From: Populus alba
Lineage: Eukaryota > Streptophyta > Magnoliopsida > Malpighiales > Salicaceae
Assembly (NCBI RefSeq): GCF_005239225.2
Contig: NC_133301.1
Coordinates: forward strand, 1,245,001-1,309,000
Direction of reading: 5' to 3'
DNA: 64,000 nucleotides
In this document: piece by piece, positions 12,325 to 24,034 of the stretch
How the letters are laid out: every line of letters begins with the position of its first letter
How positions within the stretch are numbered: the stretch's first letter is position 1
Made by a program: the position numbers and the translations under genes
Notes under the pieces: generated by a model
Seen by the model: only the letters and a program-made list of their open reading frames with translations
Told to the model about the DNA's origin: nothing
Database searches by the model: none

Positions 12325-15300
12325 TCACACGGAGCCACTGTGAGATGTAGTGCCTTGATTGCCCAAGAAATGAACGACAACACAGGTGATGTTATCTGCA
12401 CTTCCTCTCTGGTACGCCTCCTGCAACAACCTCTTTGCTGCCTGCTCTGGGTCCGTGACTGGCTTGATCATTTCAACAGCTTCCTGAGGAGAAAGGATGA
12501 AGCATCAGATGGTGATGGCAGCAGCAAAACACCATCCTTTGTTTTTATTTTCACAAGCAAAAAACCTTAATAAATTGCATTAAAGGCCAGTTTCCTCCAG
12601 ATCATTTGCGAGAACGAATACAGGAAACCAATACACCCCGTGATATAAAAGAAACATAAAAGAGGAAACAAAAAGAGATTGTTCCAAACCTCGTTTGAAA
12701 CAACGTCCCATAATCCATCACTTGCAAGGATGAGAAACTCAAGGGACCTGTCAACCTTTTCCTCCTACAGTTTCCATTAGAATGTCAGTGGCTAAAACAT
12801 GCTCAAAAGTGAGATGGAGAGGAGAAAAGCAATACAAGGCTCGAGAACCCTAAAATGCAACGACACTTCAGCAATATTAAAGCATTTGCGGATAAATTAC
12901 TATCTCCAAAACACACCACTGTAAACATCTAGGTGCTAGCGTATAAGTGCTCACGAGAAATGAGATTCAAAAATTTGGAAGGTTTATCCTTTTAAGATGT
13001 ATCTTAATTTGAATACTGTCAACCATTCTTCCTACATCCCTTGCTCTTTGAATAGATTAAGAATCAGACCTGGATTTCTGGATCAGCAACAACATACTGC
13101 TTCAAAAGCCTATCACCAAATGCACGGGAGACAGCTAGGACGCCACCAACTCTCCAAGTACCTATCATTATGTTTTCAGTCATCATAAGAATTTATCGCC
13201 AAAAAGCTTTCAGTAAGTATATAAAACAAAAGGCTGGGTGGAGTCCTTACCTGCCCACATGACAAATCCTCCAGCATCTTCAATCCGCTGTCGTTCATCA
13301 GTCTGGTCTGGCTTGTGATCTCGGGAAACAGCAATAGCTGGAGAAAATGGCAAGATAGGTTGACTTAATTATTAACAACTAAACAGTCAACACCCCAGTA
13401 ATAAAAAAAAAAATCTATAATGCTCCATCCCAGAGCATCTGGTTTTCTTTCTATCTGTATTGCTTCATTGTCATTTTCCTGCTTTAACAGGCCAACACTA
13501 AATTTTCTTGAACTTTATAAATTACATCTTACCATAGCATACACTTTTATTCCATCAATAATCAAACACATGCTATAGAACTTTACAATGGGCAAATCTT
13601 TTGCACTAATCTCTTAAAAAAAACACCCTGGGACTATAACTGAAGCTCACAGATTGAGCTCTCCAAATTTCAAAGAACGATTTTGTACACATCTTAAAGG
13701 TTCACATTGATTTGTATTGAGGCTTCCCAATAACAAGTGAAGTGATACCTACTCATATAACCAAGATTCTATTTCAGCCATCATTTCTGCTTCTGCATTA
13801 TTCTTTCTAATTCTTGACAACAGCAATGTAGCCTTATGCTATATCATTTCTTTAGACAGTCTTGGATGACTATGAATTGAAAGTTTTGTTTGGAATTCTT
13901 GACAATAGCCAACTTAAAAAAAAAAAAGAAAAAGCAAACTGGTGGTAGCGATTTCATAAAATGCATCACATGTTGAAAAAATGAAAAGAATCCTAGAAGT
14001 TGCAAATGGTTATACAACTATTGTGAGTCTCACCGTTACCACCCCGGCAAATGACAGCTCTGGAATCTCCAACATTAGCGACAAGCAAACGATCACCAAC
14101 AAGAATAGCTGTAGAAGCAGTTGATCCAGCATCCCTGTTCTGATTATTTTCTGATTTCAGAAATTCAGAGTCTGTGTGATTGTAAGCATCAACTGCCGAA
14201 CGAGGGAGCAATTCAAAATTAAACATCAGATTCTTCGAATGAGGAATTAAAAATTGTAAAAAAAGGAACAACGGCACAAAAGAAATGAGATACCTATAGC
14301 TGATTTGGTGTCAGAAATAAATTTTGGATGTTTGATCAGATTGCTAAAAAGGTTATGTTTCACATATTCAGCAGCTCGTGCACCTCCATGACCTGAAAAC
14401 CCATACCAGAAAAGTTTGCTTCATTATCTCTCATAAATCTGAAAAGGCAAATTCTTGCAAAGAATATGCCATGATTATATTACGCTTCAACTAGCTAGCA
14501 ACAATACAAAAAAAAAGAAGAAGGCATGATTAATCATTGACCTAAATAATGGCATAACAAAGTGGTGTGGACCACCTCAGCATGAGCTAAGACTTGATAG
14601 TTCAATTATGTCTAGTGACTCCTTTAGTGAGGATGCAACATGTCAGTGAAAGCATGATGGTCTCATTTTTTCTAGATACTACTTTAGTTGAGGATACAAC
14701 ATGTCAGTGACAGAAACTAATGCACAACATGGCATGTAAAGGAGAAAATGGACCCAAGAAGTTGCGAAAGGTATTTATGGAGAATCACAACATCAGACAA
14801 CAAGCTTGCATGGCTAATAACTGTCACACGCCAACAATTACTGAGATTAGTGGCAAGTAGGATGCTATAGTTACTAATCAAACTAACATTGCTGCATCAT
14901 GCATTTAGTGGAAAGTTCCCCTGGTCATATCTCTATTGCATTACACAATCCTGAAAATGAAGGTAGTGTGTGGGAGTGTAATAGCAGTTGTTTGTCAAAG
15001 TGTTTTTCACTCGGAAATGCATCAAAATAATTTTTTTTTCATTTTTGTAAAATCAATTTCAACATTCACATATCAAAACGATTCAAAAATATTAAAAAAT
15101 ATATTAATTTTAAGCAAACAAAAATTCAAAATTTAGTGAAACGCCATTTGGAATGCAATTCCCAATGGCCTCGTAATCTTGCTATGTATATCTACATGAA
15201 GAAACACAGAGCATAAGAGAAATACCATCAAAAACTCCAAAAAGACCAACTATCTCTCCATCAACACCATCAATTCTTGTCTCATAAAAATCTTCCATGG

Positions 15301-16438
15301 AAGATCTCTTCCCTGGAGAGCTTGCATATCCATAACTGAATTTTCCATTCTGACTGTTGCAGAAAACAGTTCAAATCAAGACAAATCTTGTGAACTTAGG
15401 AAGATAATCAGGGCAGAGAAAGAGGAGAAGAAGTAATCTTTGAGATGCAAAATGAGATCCTTAGAATTATGTAGCGCATCACAAATGGCTTACATGAATG
15501 CCACTTCTCGGTTAATGTTAAAAAAAAAATAAAAATTGGAGTAACAAGAAATGCTGGTTACAGAAATTCAATAATACTCGAGTTAAAAGTTCTATTTGCA
15601 ACATTTCGAAATTTTAAAGCATCTTGTTTCTGTCTGTTCATAGTATTAAATCACATGTATGAGGCAAAGTAGTCAAAACCACATGACGTGATAATTAATT
15701 AGGAAAGTTCATAAAACATGCCTTGTGGGATTCTAGAAGTTAAGTACATGAGCGAGCAAGAACATAACAACTCATTCCACCACACACTGGCATATCCAAC
15801 ACGACAAATCTAATAAAGTCAGATCCATAAAAGAGGGAATCAAGACTTTCTAGCATGCTTTTTTCAAGGCAAGTTACATATCAAACATGACAAAACTGAG
15901 ATTTAAGTTGTATTCCTCTCATTTAACACGTTACCGATGCAATGAAAATGACATGCAAAAAAATCAGAGAGAATAATCAAGCAGCTGTACAATCACCCAA
16001 AGAACCAAATATCAACAGAATATATGATACACCTTTCCAAATTTGTGGGCTTCGTATATGCATTAATTTCAAGACTATCTTAATCCAAATTACATGTTCA
16101 AACAAAAAAAACCAAAGGTTTCACAATTGGACATTAATCATCAGTCATATATAAGCATCTCATAGCCAGAACTCATAAGATACTTGCCAGTTACAATCAA
16201 ATATTAATCAACAAAAAAACAAAAACAAAGCAATAACTCATGTCATAAACAACAACATACTACCAAATACACACAATTCATCATTGGTTGCACCAACCCA
16301 AACCAAAACATTAGTATTACGGATCTAACAAGACAAGGAAGGTATAATTAAGAAAAACCTGAGACCGCCACCGCTTACTGGTGCATCATCAGCATAAACT
16401 TGGCTTGAAGATGATAAAACTGAATTCAAATACCCCAT
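12325..16438 (-). CDS. Protein phosphatase 2C (WIN2/PP2C59-like)
   Basis: Eight coding exons on the minus strand, in transcript order: 16438-16359, 15353-15226, 14392-14294, 14192-14034, 13337-13251, 13161-13070, 12764-12690 and 12483-12325. All are GT-AG and in phase, giving 879 nt and 292 aa. The protein opens [18 protein letters not shown] and carries PP2C motifs in order: [21 protein letters not shown] (split by an intron), [56 protein letters not shown] and [11 protein letters not shown]. The metal-coordinating Asp residues are present. This is a Mg/Mn-dependent Ser/Thr phosphatase, close to Arabidopsis At4g31750 (WIN2, bound by a bacterial effector) as I recall it. No transit peptide or kinase-interaction extension is seen, so it is probably cytosolic or nuclear. 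Confidence 0.95.
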
Positions 16439-17172
16439 TCCTTCAACAAAATTACTACACACTTCTCTCCTTAATCACAATTACACAAACAACAACAACA
16501 ACAATGATGGTGACCGAATTAATAATTTTCCTCTATAATACACTCTGTTATAATTTAATCCCTCTAATATTTACATTTACTCAAATCATTTCTAATTCAG
16601 GAACTTAACCTGCAAATCCAAATACAAAAAAATTAGGAAACTTAAATAGCTTAAAACACAAGCAAAATCAAACCTAAATTACATTTATTAACCTAATCTC
16701 ATAAATTAACACACAAATTCAAAAATAGAATAAAAAAAATCATCTAATTCAATAATAATTAAGTTAATTAATTGATAAATCAAAAGTACATAAAATCTAA
16801 AAAACAAAGACTCAGAATTCTCAGGAATTACTTGTTCAAAAATAGAAAACTAAAAAAAAAATCAAATCATCTAGCTTTGATCTTCGATTACAATTAGAAT
16901 CACATTAATTAAGAAACATTAAATCTTTTAAAAAAAAAGAACAAATTACATTTCAAAATTATATATAAAAAAAAATCAATAACAATTGCATTAACCAATT
17001 AAATCTCCAAAAAAAAAAAACTAGACTCAAATTCGTCCTATTTCACACGATCAAAAATAGAGAAAATAAATAAATAAATGAAGTGAGATAATGACCTGAG
17101 AGAAAGAAGAGAAACAAAATGCCATGAAGTGAAACGGAAACGCTTAAAAGGCGTTAAAGCACAAAACGACGC

Positions 17173-17212
<40 letters not shown>

Positions 17213-17230
17213 CAGGATTCAGTTTAGAGA
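16439..17230 (-). promoter_or_regulatory. 5'UTR with intron and CT-rich leader of the PP2C gene
   Basis: Upstream of the PP2C start the minus strand shows an acceptor (gatttgcag) at 16610 and a donor (CTCTCAG/gtcatt) at 17095. This implies a 5'UTR intron of 486 bp at 16610-17095. The distal 5'UTR exon contains a GA/CT microsatellite at 17176-17211, which is CT-rich on the sense strand. Such pyrimidine tracts are common near plant transcription starts. Confidence 0.6.
17176..17211. repeat. (GA)n microsatellite
   Basis: About 18 uninterrupted GA units, in the putative 5'UTR of the PP2C gene. Confidence 0.95.
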
Positions 17231-19045
17231 GAGAGGGAAAAAATGAGAGAGAAGGAAATGGATCAAAATTATTTATTTTTTTTAAAGAAATATAGACAGC
17301 GAGAAAAGATGAAGGGTAGTTCTAATTGTTTTTCCAGTACATGGTAAGGGATTCGTGCGCGTAGCCGTTGCGTGAGGGAAAGGGAGACTAAGTCAAGTCC
17401 AAATTTGCTACTTTATCAATAACTCCACACGTGGCATCCAAGCAGGTGAAGGTGTAAGTTTTTCTATCTTGTGCTGTGGTGCAGCTGAGTGTTTTTGTTT
17501 CTTTTCAGTGTTTGCCTGATTGGATAATTAAAAGTCTTCTTATCCGTTAAATGGTTGTGGTTAATACAATTACTTATTTAAAGTAGTTGGATCTCACATA
17601 TCCCTTAATGATAAGTTGACTTTAAAAAAAAAAAACAATTTAATGTAATAATCTTACCGATTCTACAATAATGTTGTGGAATAATCTCAAACACTAGTGG
17701 AAAAAGATTGATAGAGCCTAGAGGGGATATAGAGAAAAATTATTTGTAAGAGGCAAATTTATTAAATTTCACTGCATAGGGGAGATTATTTTAGGTTTGA
17801 TTTAGTTTTTATTAAAAAATTAATAATCAAACCAAAATTTTATTTTTTAAAAAAACACTTGAAATCGGTTCAAACCAACCATGTTCGGTTTGATTTTCTT
17901 AGAACAAAAACCAATTCAAACTGGTTTGATTTGGTTTTTTTGATTTGTTGTGGTTTTTTTTTATTTAGATTCGGTTTGATTTTTTATTTCAAGCTTGTAA
18001 AACCGAACCGGTCAGTTTTTTTAAAATTTTAATTGGTTTTTTTTCATGGTTCGATTTTTTCGATTATTTTTTTCCAGTTTTCTTGGTTTAATCATTTTTT
18101 AGTTTTTTTACTTATCCCTAATATATACTTAAATGTTTGGGTTAATAATTCAAAATAATATTATTTTTTTAAAAAATAAATATTAGTCGAGTTTTGACTA
18201 AATTAATTATTATACAATTTAATTTAAAGATTAGCGAGAATAAAATCCTGGATCGATGGGTTGTGATATGAGGCATTAATTTTCCGTGCTACACTGCAAT
18301 TTGTATATTTTTTTTTTCAATAAAAAAATTGGATATGTTTACTATTTTAATGCCTTTTTTACATGAATGTTTTTAAATATATATTGAAAAACTTATACAG
18401 ATAATTAATTAAATAAACCAAAAATTATACATTTAAATAAATAAATAAAGTTATTGATCATAACTAAAAAACAAAATTGAAACTATACATTTAAATAAAT
18501 AAAAAAAGTTATTGACCATAACAAAAAAAAAACTGAAAAAATTAAGAGATAAATGTAGATTAAAACATTTGATTTCGTAACATGGAACCTTTACCTGGTG
18601 TTTACTAAATTTGTTTATTAAAATTAATTTTTTATTGAATCAAGCAATAATATAAATAAACACACATGTGAAATTGATTGAATAAAAAAAATATATTATG
18701 TAAGGCAGAACATATTAGAAATATTATCCAAAAATAAATCATCTATATAAAACTAAAAGAAAATTATAGATAAATTAGAATGATATCTTCAAAAATTAAA
18801 TACACATAAAATAATTTTTTAAAAAATATATATTCAAGAAAAGCCTATAAAACATATAGTCTAGATCATAAAAACATGACAAACCAATAGAAAATACATT
18901 AAAGATAACTACAAACCAATATTTTAAAAAAATTAATACAAAATAATGAAATAAAAAAGGAACACATTAAGAGAAAAAGAATATGTTGAAACTTCCAATA
19001 ATATAGCCAAAAAAAACATTTTTGATCACTGGAAAACATCATATG
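17231..19045. other. Intergenic AT-rich repeat-derived DNA
   Basis: Positions 17770-18110 hold a degenerate series of 'ggtttgattt/cggttcggttt' motifs and their complements (aaaccgaaccgg), a pattern seen in short plant transposon remnants. The rest is low-complexity A/T with no gene. Confidence 0.45.
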
Positions 19046-19694
19046 TGTTGTAACCCAATTTTGGACTCACCAAGATTTTCTTGAATGTTATTTTATTTCT
19101 ATTATTATTTATAAAAATAAAAAAAAATCATTTTTTTTTTCAAAAAATAAAGGCTGACAATGTGGAGAAAGGAAATCGGGGAATCAAGCCGCAATTTTGG
19201 AGGAAGTTCAAGGCTTAATTGTACCTTATTGTGCCAAAAAATGAAGAAAAAGATGCAAATTCAAGGTCAAATTAAATGATTATTGGATGAATTTGCACAA
19301 AAATTAAGTTCAATGACATAATTAAATTTTTAATGGGCCAATTTGATTTAATCATGGGCCGAATTAAATCTTAGTTATGTTTAAGAATTAATTTGGGTCC
19401 AATTGAAAGATTTAATTAAGTGCAAGGACTTAATTATACTTTAAATGGGTCAAATTAATTTTATTTGGGGCTTAATTGGTGAAAAATTAAGTTTGGGAGT
19501 TTAATTTGGGTTTAATTGAGAAAATCCGAATTTTAAAAGACCGAATTTAATTTTTACCAAGTTAATTAGGGGGCTAATTGCATTAAATAAAAAGGTTTAG
19601 GGTCAATTAGGGCTTAATTGAAAGAGAGAGGACTGAAATGAACTTTGACCAAAAAATCACTGTTCATTATCTTCTTTATTTTTTTCTGAAAAAA

Positions 19695-20102
19695 GCTGGT
19701 CTGGTTGACTACTTTGCAGCTGCATTTAATGTACCTAACGTCCACCGAAGTTAACAAATCTTATATGAATCTGATCCTCTGTAGTTTTTCTACAACCCCA
19801 TGTGATCAGGTTGGGCTAAATGATAATATATTAGCACTGGTGACAGCCTAAAGAGGCCTACTCAATCAGCTTTTGTCTGCAGATTTTATTTTTTTTTTCT
19901 CTGAAACAGCTGGTCTGGTTGACTACTTTGCAGCTGCATTTAATGTACCTAATATCCACCGAATTTAACAAATCTTATATGAATCTGATCCTCTGTAGTT
20001 TTTCTACAACCCCATGTGATCAGATTGGGCTAAATGACAATATATTAGCACTGGTGACAGCCTAAAGAGGCCTACTCAATCAGTTTTTGTCTGCAAATTT
20101 TC
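19695..20102 (+). repeat. Tandem duplication (about 210 bp x 2) inside the LTR element
   Basis: Unit 1 begins at gctggtctggttgactactt (about 19695) and unit 2 at the same words at about 19909. The two are about 95% alike through 'cctactcaatcag'. The spacer holds a poly-T run and cttttgtctgca. Few differences separate them (aacgtccaccgaag versus aatatccaccgaat), implying a recent duplication. Confidence 0.85.
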
Positions 20103-20609
20103 AACTCATGATACCTACTTTGAGCCAATGGTTGGGATCCTTCCCAGCTGAATCAAAGGCTGAAATTTTTCCTCAATGTAGACAAGATTTCCCTCTTCCA
20201 CCGTCTATAAATAGAGGTGGATTTCATGGCCTGAGAGAGGAGAAAATCGGGTCCAAAGTCAGCCAAAAAACCAGTTTTTCTTCCGGTTTCTGCACATTTC
20301 TTCTTTCTCTCTCCACCGCGGCCTTCAGCCACCACCACCCTCATCACCGGTCTTTCCACCATCATCTACACCACAGGCAGCCAACGTGACCACCAGCCGA
20401 CCACCAAGAGCCACCGTCGCTTTCTCTCTCCTCGCTACAGCCCCTCCCATACGTATTTTCTTCTTCTTCTTTCTTCCTTTTCCGTCGACATCTTCTCCTC
20501 CAATTCCACCGTTGTAACCACCAGCCGAACCACCTCATCACAGCAGCCACGACCCCTTCAGCCAGGTGAGCCTCCTTTCCATCTTCTTCTTCTTTTTCTT
20601 CCTTTCCTA

Positions 20610-20674
20610 CTGCATGAACAGTAGGCGTGAAATATAATTCACGTCCTACTGTTCATGCAGGACGTGAATTATAT
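20610..20674. repeat. Palindrome with two alternative hairpins
   Basis: The arm ctgcatgaacagtagg (20610-20625) is the exact reverse complement of 20645-20660. Pairing extends by six bases (cgtgaa/ttcacg) past one bulged base. In addition gacgtgaattatat (20661-20674) is complementary to the centre, about 20632-20645. The central segment can therefore pair either left or right. Confidence 0.85.
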
Positions 20675-21159
20675 TTATGTGTGTAGCTGCTTCCATCCTG
20701 TTTTACTCTTATAGTTGATATAATATACCTGAGAGCGTGATTACGGTTTCATGAGGGCCTGCCACTGCCATCATCGGGTTATTCTCTCATATTCAACAAA
20801 AAAATGTCACAGTTGAGCGTCTGTTCTGGTGTCTATTATATTTGTTATGTTGTCAAACTGTAATGAACCATTATCTTATGTTGCGAATAAAATTATTTAT
20901 ATATAAAAAAAAAGGGATGCTGATTGCGCAGATATAGATCTCCTGAAAACTCATCCATTGAATTTTGAAATATTTTGGAAGTCACCCAGGTTATTTGTGT
21001 CGGTAGTAATTATGAGCAGTATTATAAGGATGCTCACGATTTTTTTTATTTTTTATTTTTCTATTCTGGAGCAATTTTTCAACGATATAAAAAAAAATCT
21101 CTAATATGGTTATACCCATTTCTCAACGATACAAAAATAATTTTTATTTTATAAACAAA

Positions 21160-21575
21160 TACAGTTCGTCGACACGTCTCTTTTTTTTAGAAAAGGATCG
21201 ATGTCAAAAGTTTTTATACCAAATATGGATTATGTCCATTATTTCCTTTTGATAACCCCGACGTAATTCTCCTTTTAGTGTTAAACGTCAATATTTTAGG
21301 CGAGTTTCTTATTCTTAGGAACTGATGTTATTTTTTTTTAACGCATCTCCTACGAACGATGTTTGTCGACACGTCTCTTTTTATAGAAAAGGACCGATGT
21401 CAAATAAAAAAGTTTAAATACCAAACAAATATGGATTATGTCCATAATTTTTTTTTTTGGTAACTCAGACGTAATTCTCCTTTTTAGGGTTGAACGTCGA
21501 TATTTTAGACAAGTCTTCTATTTTTAGGGACTGATGTCATTTTTTAACGCGTCTCCTATTTTTAGGAACCGACGT
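21160..21575 (+). repeat. Diverged tandem repeat (about 200 bp x 2)
   Basis: Both units share gtcgacacgtctc, agaaaaggacygatgtcaaa, 'ccaaatatggattatgtcca', gacgtaattctcctttt and aggractgatgt. Unit 1 starts near 21168 and unit 2 near 21368. They are more diverged than the duplication at 19695 and probably older. Confidence 0.75.
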
Positions 21576-21900
21576 TAACTATTTAAAAAACGAAATTGCA
21601 AATAAGCTCGAAATATAATAGCATTTAAATCAAATAAAAAACACACAAGTAAGAGTAACCTTTCTTTTGAAAGGATGTTTTAAGGGTGGTGTCTATCTTC
21701 CCTTAATCATAACTAACCCAGTACCCGAATCTCTGGAACCAGTGTTTAATTTGGGATTTCTAGTTCCCTCAAATTACTAGATGGCGACTCCAATAAAATT
21801 TTCATTTCAACCAATCAAAACAAAATCTTTATGTCAAAAGCAAAATTCATGAGCGGAGCCGTTGCTCGACGTCGTGTATCGACAATATGTGCTGCCCAAA

Positions 21901-23357
21901 AAACAAAGACACCTTTCAGTGACATGTGATAAGCACACACCAACAACTATTTTAATAGACAATTAATTATCCAATGTAAAATAACCAAAATGCCTTCAAT
22001 AAATCTAAAATTTCAAAAAGAAAATCTGTAAAAGGACTAAAATCCCCCTGGATGTATGCTCTTTTTATTTTATGTATTTATGGGGAAAATATCAATAGGA
22101 AAGGCATAATTTTTAACGTTATTTTAATTTAAAACCAATGGATACATATTTGAAAAGGGCATATTTTTTTCTTAAAAAAAACACAATTTTATTTTGAATT
22201 AGAGTTTTAACATACACAACTTTTCTTTTCATTTCATTTACCCTAACAGATGAAACTATATTATTTTTGAAAAATTTCATGGTTGAAGGAAGTTGTAAGC
22301 TTTATGGGAAATATTCGAATCCATTGGTTCTTGCGATAGTCTCCAAAAAAGTAATTTTCTTAACTAGGATCTTATCTATTCGAGTTCCTCAATTAGATTT
22401 CTCCTTTAAGTTTCTTAGCTTCTTTCAATAAAAATTACTAAATTGAGTTCTAAAAAACTTTGCTTTCACTCTTGGAAAGTAATTAAAAATCAGGGTATGA
22501 AAAGTAATTAGGCAATTCTTAAAAATAATGTAGAATTGCACCAAAAAGGATGCAGAATTCAATTGAGAATTTTAATTGGGGTTCTGAATGAGAGTGGTTG
22601 GATGGCATGAGAAACTAATTTTGAGCATATTTGGGTTAGTAACTTGAAGCTAGGATGATAAGCAAAGAAGTCACTTAAAAGTGTATTAAAAGCTAAGAAA
22701 CTCAATTTTGAGTTGCTGCGTCATGAGATGAGTTAGAAATAATATTGAATTTACTAGATTATTTTTTTTGCAAGTTTTCTAAAAAATAATAGGGTTGATG
22801 TAAAAAACCTAGAATTCAAAACTCGGCATGGCCTAAGTTTCTAATTGAATTGAATAAAATATTAACTCGATGAAATTCACTTAATAAGACATGATTTAAA
22901 CCCAACCAAATCAACACAATAAAATATTTAACTATTGACCCACGAGTCGATCGAACTACCAAGTAATCCAAACTCTTTTTCCATATCAATACTCGGATGA
23001 GATTTGATAACTATAAATGCAACAAAAGAAAGGAAGATCTCAAAAAGTGGAAGCACAAAGCAAACCATCCCCCATGGCATGATTTTGAAAACAGGAAAAA
23101 CAACAGAAAAAGGTCTTGACAAATTTGCATGATGAAATGTCAACCATGTTGTTAATTTATTTATTTATTTATTTATCTCTTGATTTGATTGATAATTTGA
23201 GGTCTTTCAATAATACATACACAAAATGTGATAACATAGTATCATTTTGCAATGAGCTTTATAGCATTGAAACCACCCTAAAAACCTAGACTTTATTTTA
23301 ATAATTAAGCAACAACCATATAACTCTCACCTGTCAAAATAAAATTGAGAAACGTGT
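21901..23357. other. Intergenic, AT-rich
   Basis: No supportable gene. Low-complexity tracts include a (ttta)n run near 23155-23178. Confidence 0.4.
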
Positions 23358-23562
23358 AACCATCTAGATGGTGGCCTAGTGGTAAGAGCCTGGGACTAAG
23401 AGGTTTGCTCCCTCTGTGGTCTCAGGTTCGAGCTCTAGGTTGCTCATATGATGGCCACTGGAGGCTTACATGGTCATTAACTTCAGGGCCCGTGGGATTA
23501 GTCGAGGTGCGCGCAAGCTGCCCAGACACCCACGTTAAACTAAAAAAAATTGAGAAACGTGT
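23341..23562 (+). mobile_element. tRNA-derived SINE with target-site duplications
   Basis: The body (23358-23545) has a pol III A-box-like stretch (GTGGCCTAGTGGTAAGAG) and a B box (GGTTCGAGCTC) about 40 bp later, a tRNA-unrelated part, and an A-rich 3' end. It is flanked by perfect 17-bp direct repeats, aaaattgagaaacgtgt, at 23341-23357 and 23546-23562, showing a fairly recent retroposition. Degraded relatives occur at 36593-36755 (-), 46150-46288 (+), 46380-46470 (+) and 48285-48440 (-). A Salicaceae SINE family is likely. Confidence 0.9.
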
Positions 23563-24034
23563 TGAACCTTGCCAAATGGCTTCAGGAGTAGCTTATTCTA
23601 GCCAAATAGGGTTCTTATTAGGGTTATTAAAGTTCCCTAGCGGCAAGTAAAATGAATCTGAAGAGGTAGACATGTCATGAGGTAATAAGCAGGGGCCTAA
23701 AGGTTCTCTAAAGTTTCGTTTCTGATCAAAACTACTCTCTTCCCACCCCTATTGACTGAAAAAGAGACGAGAAAATATTTGAATGATTTTGCCATGGAGG
23801 AACTCCATTTCCTTTGTCAACACTCAATACCTCTCTCTTGAACTCCTCACCGACCTCACCGACAGCAGCAAGCATGGAAAATCAGATATCTCAATGTCTG
23901 TTCACCATCAAGAACTACTGTGGGAGTGGGTTCGTTCTTACATTGCATGCCAAGAACTTGCATGTCTTGTCACTTTGAGAAACATAAGAGACACGATGAT
24001 CATAAAGGAGCTGCTAGATTGGTTGTATCAGATA
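23563..24034. other. 3' flank of the ABC1K gene
   Basis: Probably contains the 3'UTR, read on the minus strand. The plus strand is open for 85 codons from 23783 across the end of the kinase gene, but I recognise no protein in it. Confidence 0.4.

Larger units (their letters stand above)
19046..21900 (+). mobile_element. Degraded large LTR retrotransposon segment (gypsy-like, non-autonomous)
   Basis: Begins TGTTGTAACCCAATTTTGG. A long A/T-rich U3-like stretch is rich in aattgg/gggctaatt motifs, followed by a TATA box at 20205-20213 (CTATAAATAGAGG) and a C-rich leader (many cca/ccg triplets, 20290-20570). Near 21650-21800 comes a block ending atggcgactcc. I associate this with leader DNA next to the primer-binding site in large plant gypsy elements. 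No gag-pol reading frame and no second LTR are visible, so this may be a solo LTR, a LARD-type element or a deletion remnant. Boundaries are approximate. Confidence 0.55.

Noticed and set aside
20087..20550. His/Pro- and Arg-rich frames on both strands
   Set aside because: They lie in the C-rich leader of the LTR element. The composition comes from CCA/CCG triplet repeats, not coding constraint.
23358..23430. Possible tRNA gene
   Set aside because: A- and B-box-like motifs are present but the cloverleaf is not intact. Flanking target duplications show it is a SINE head.
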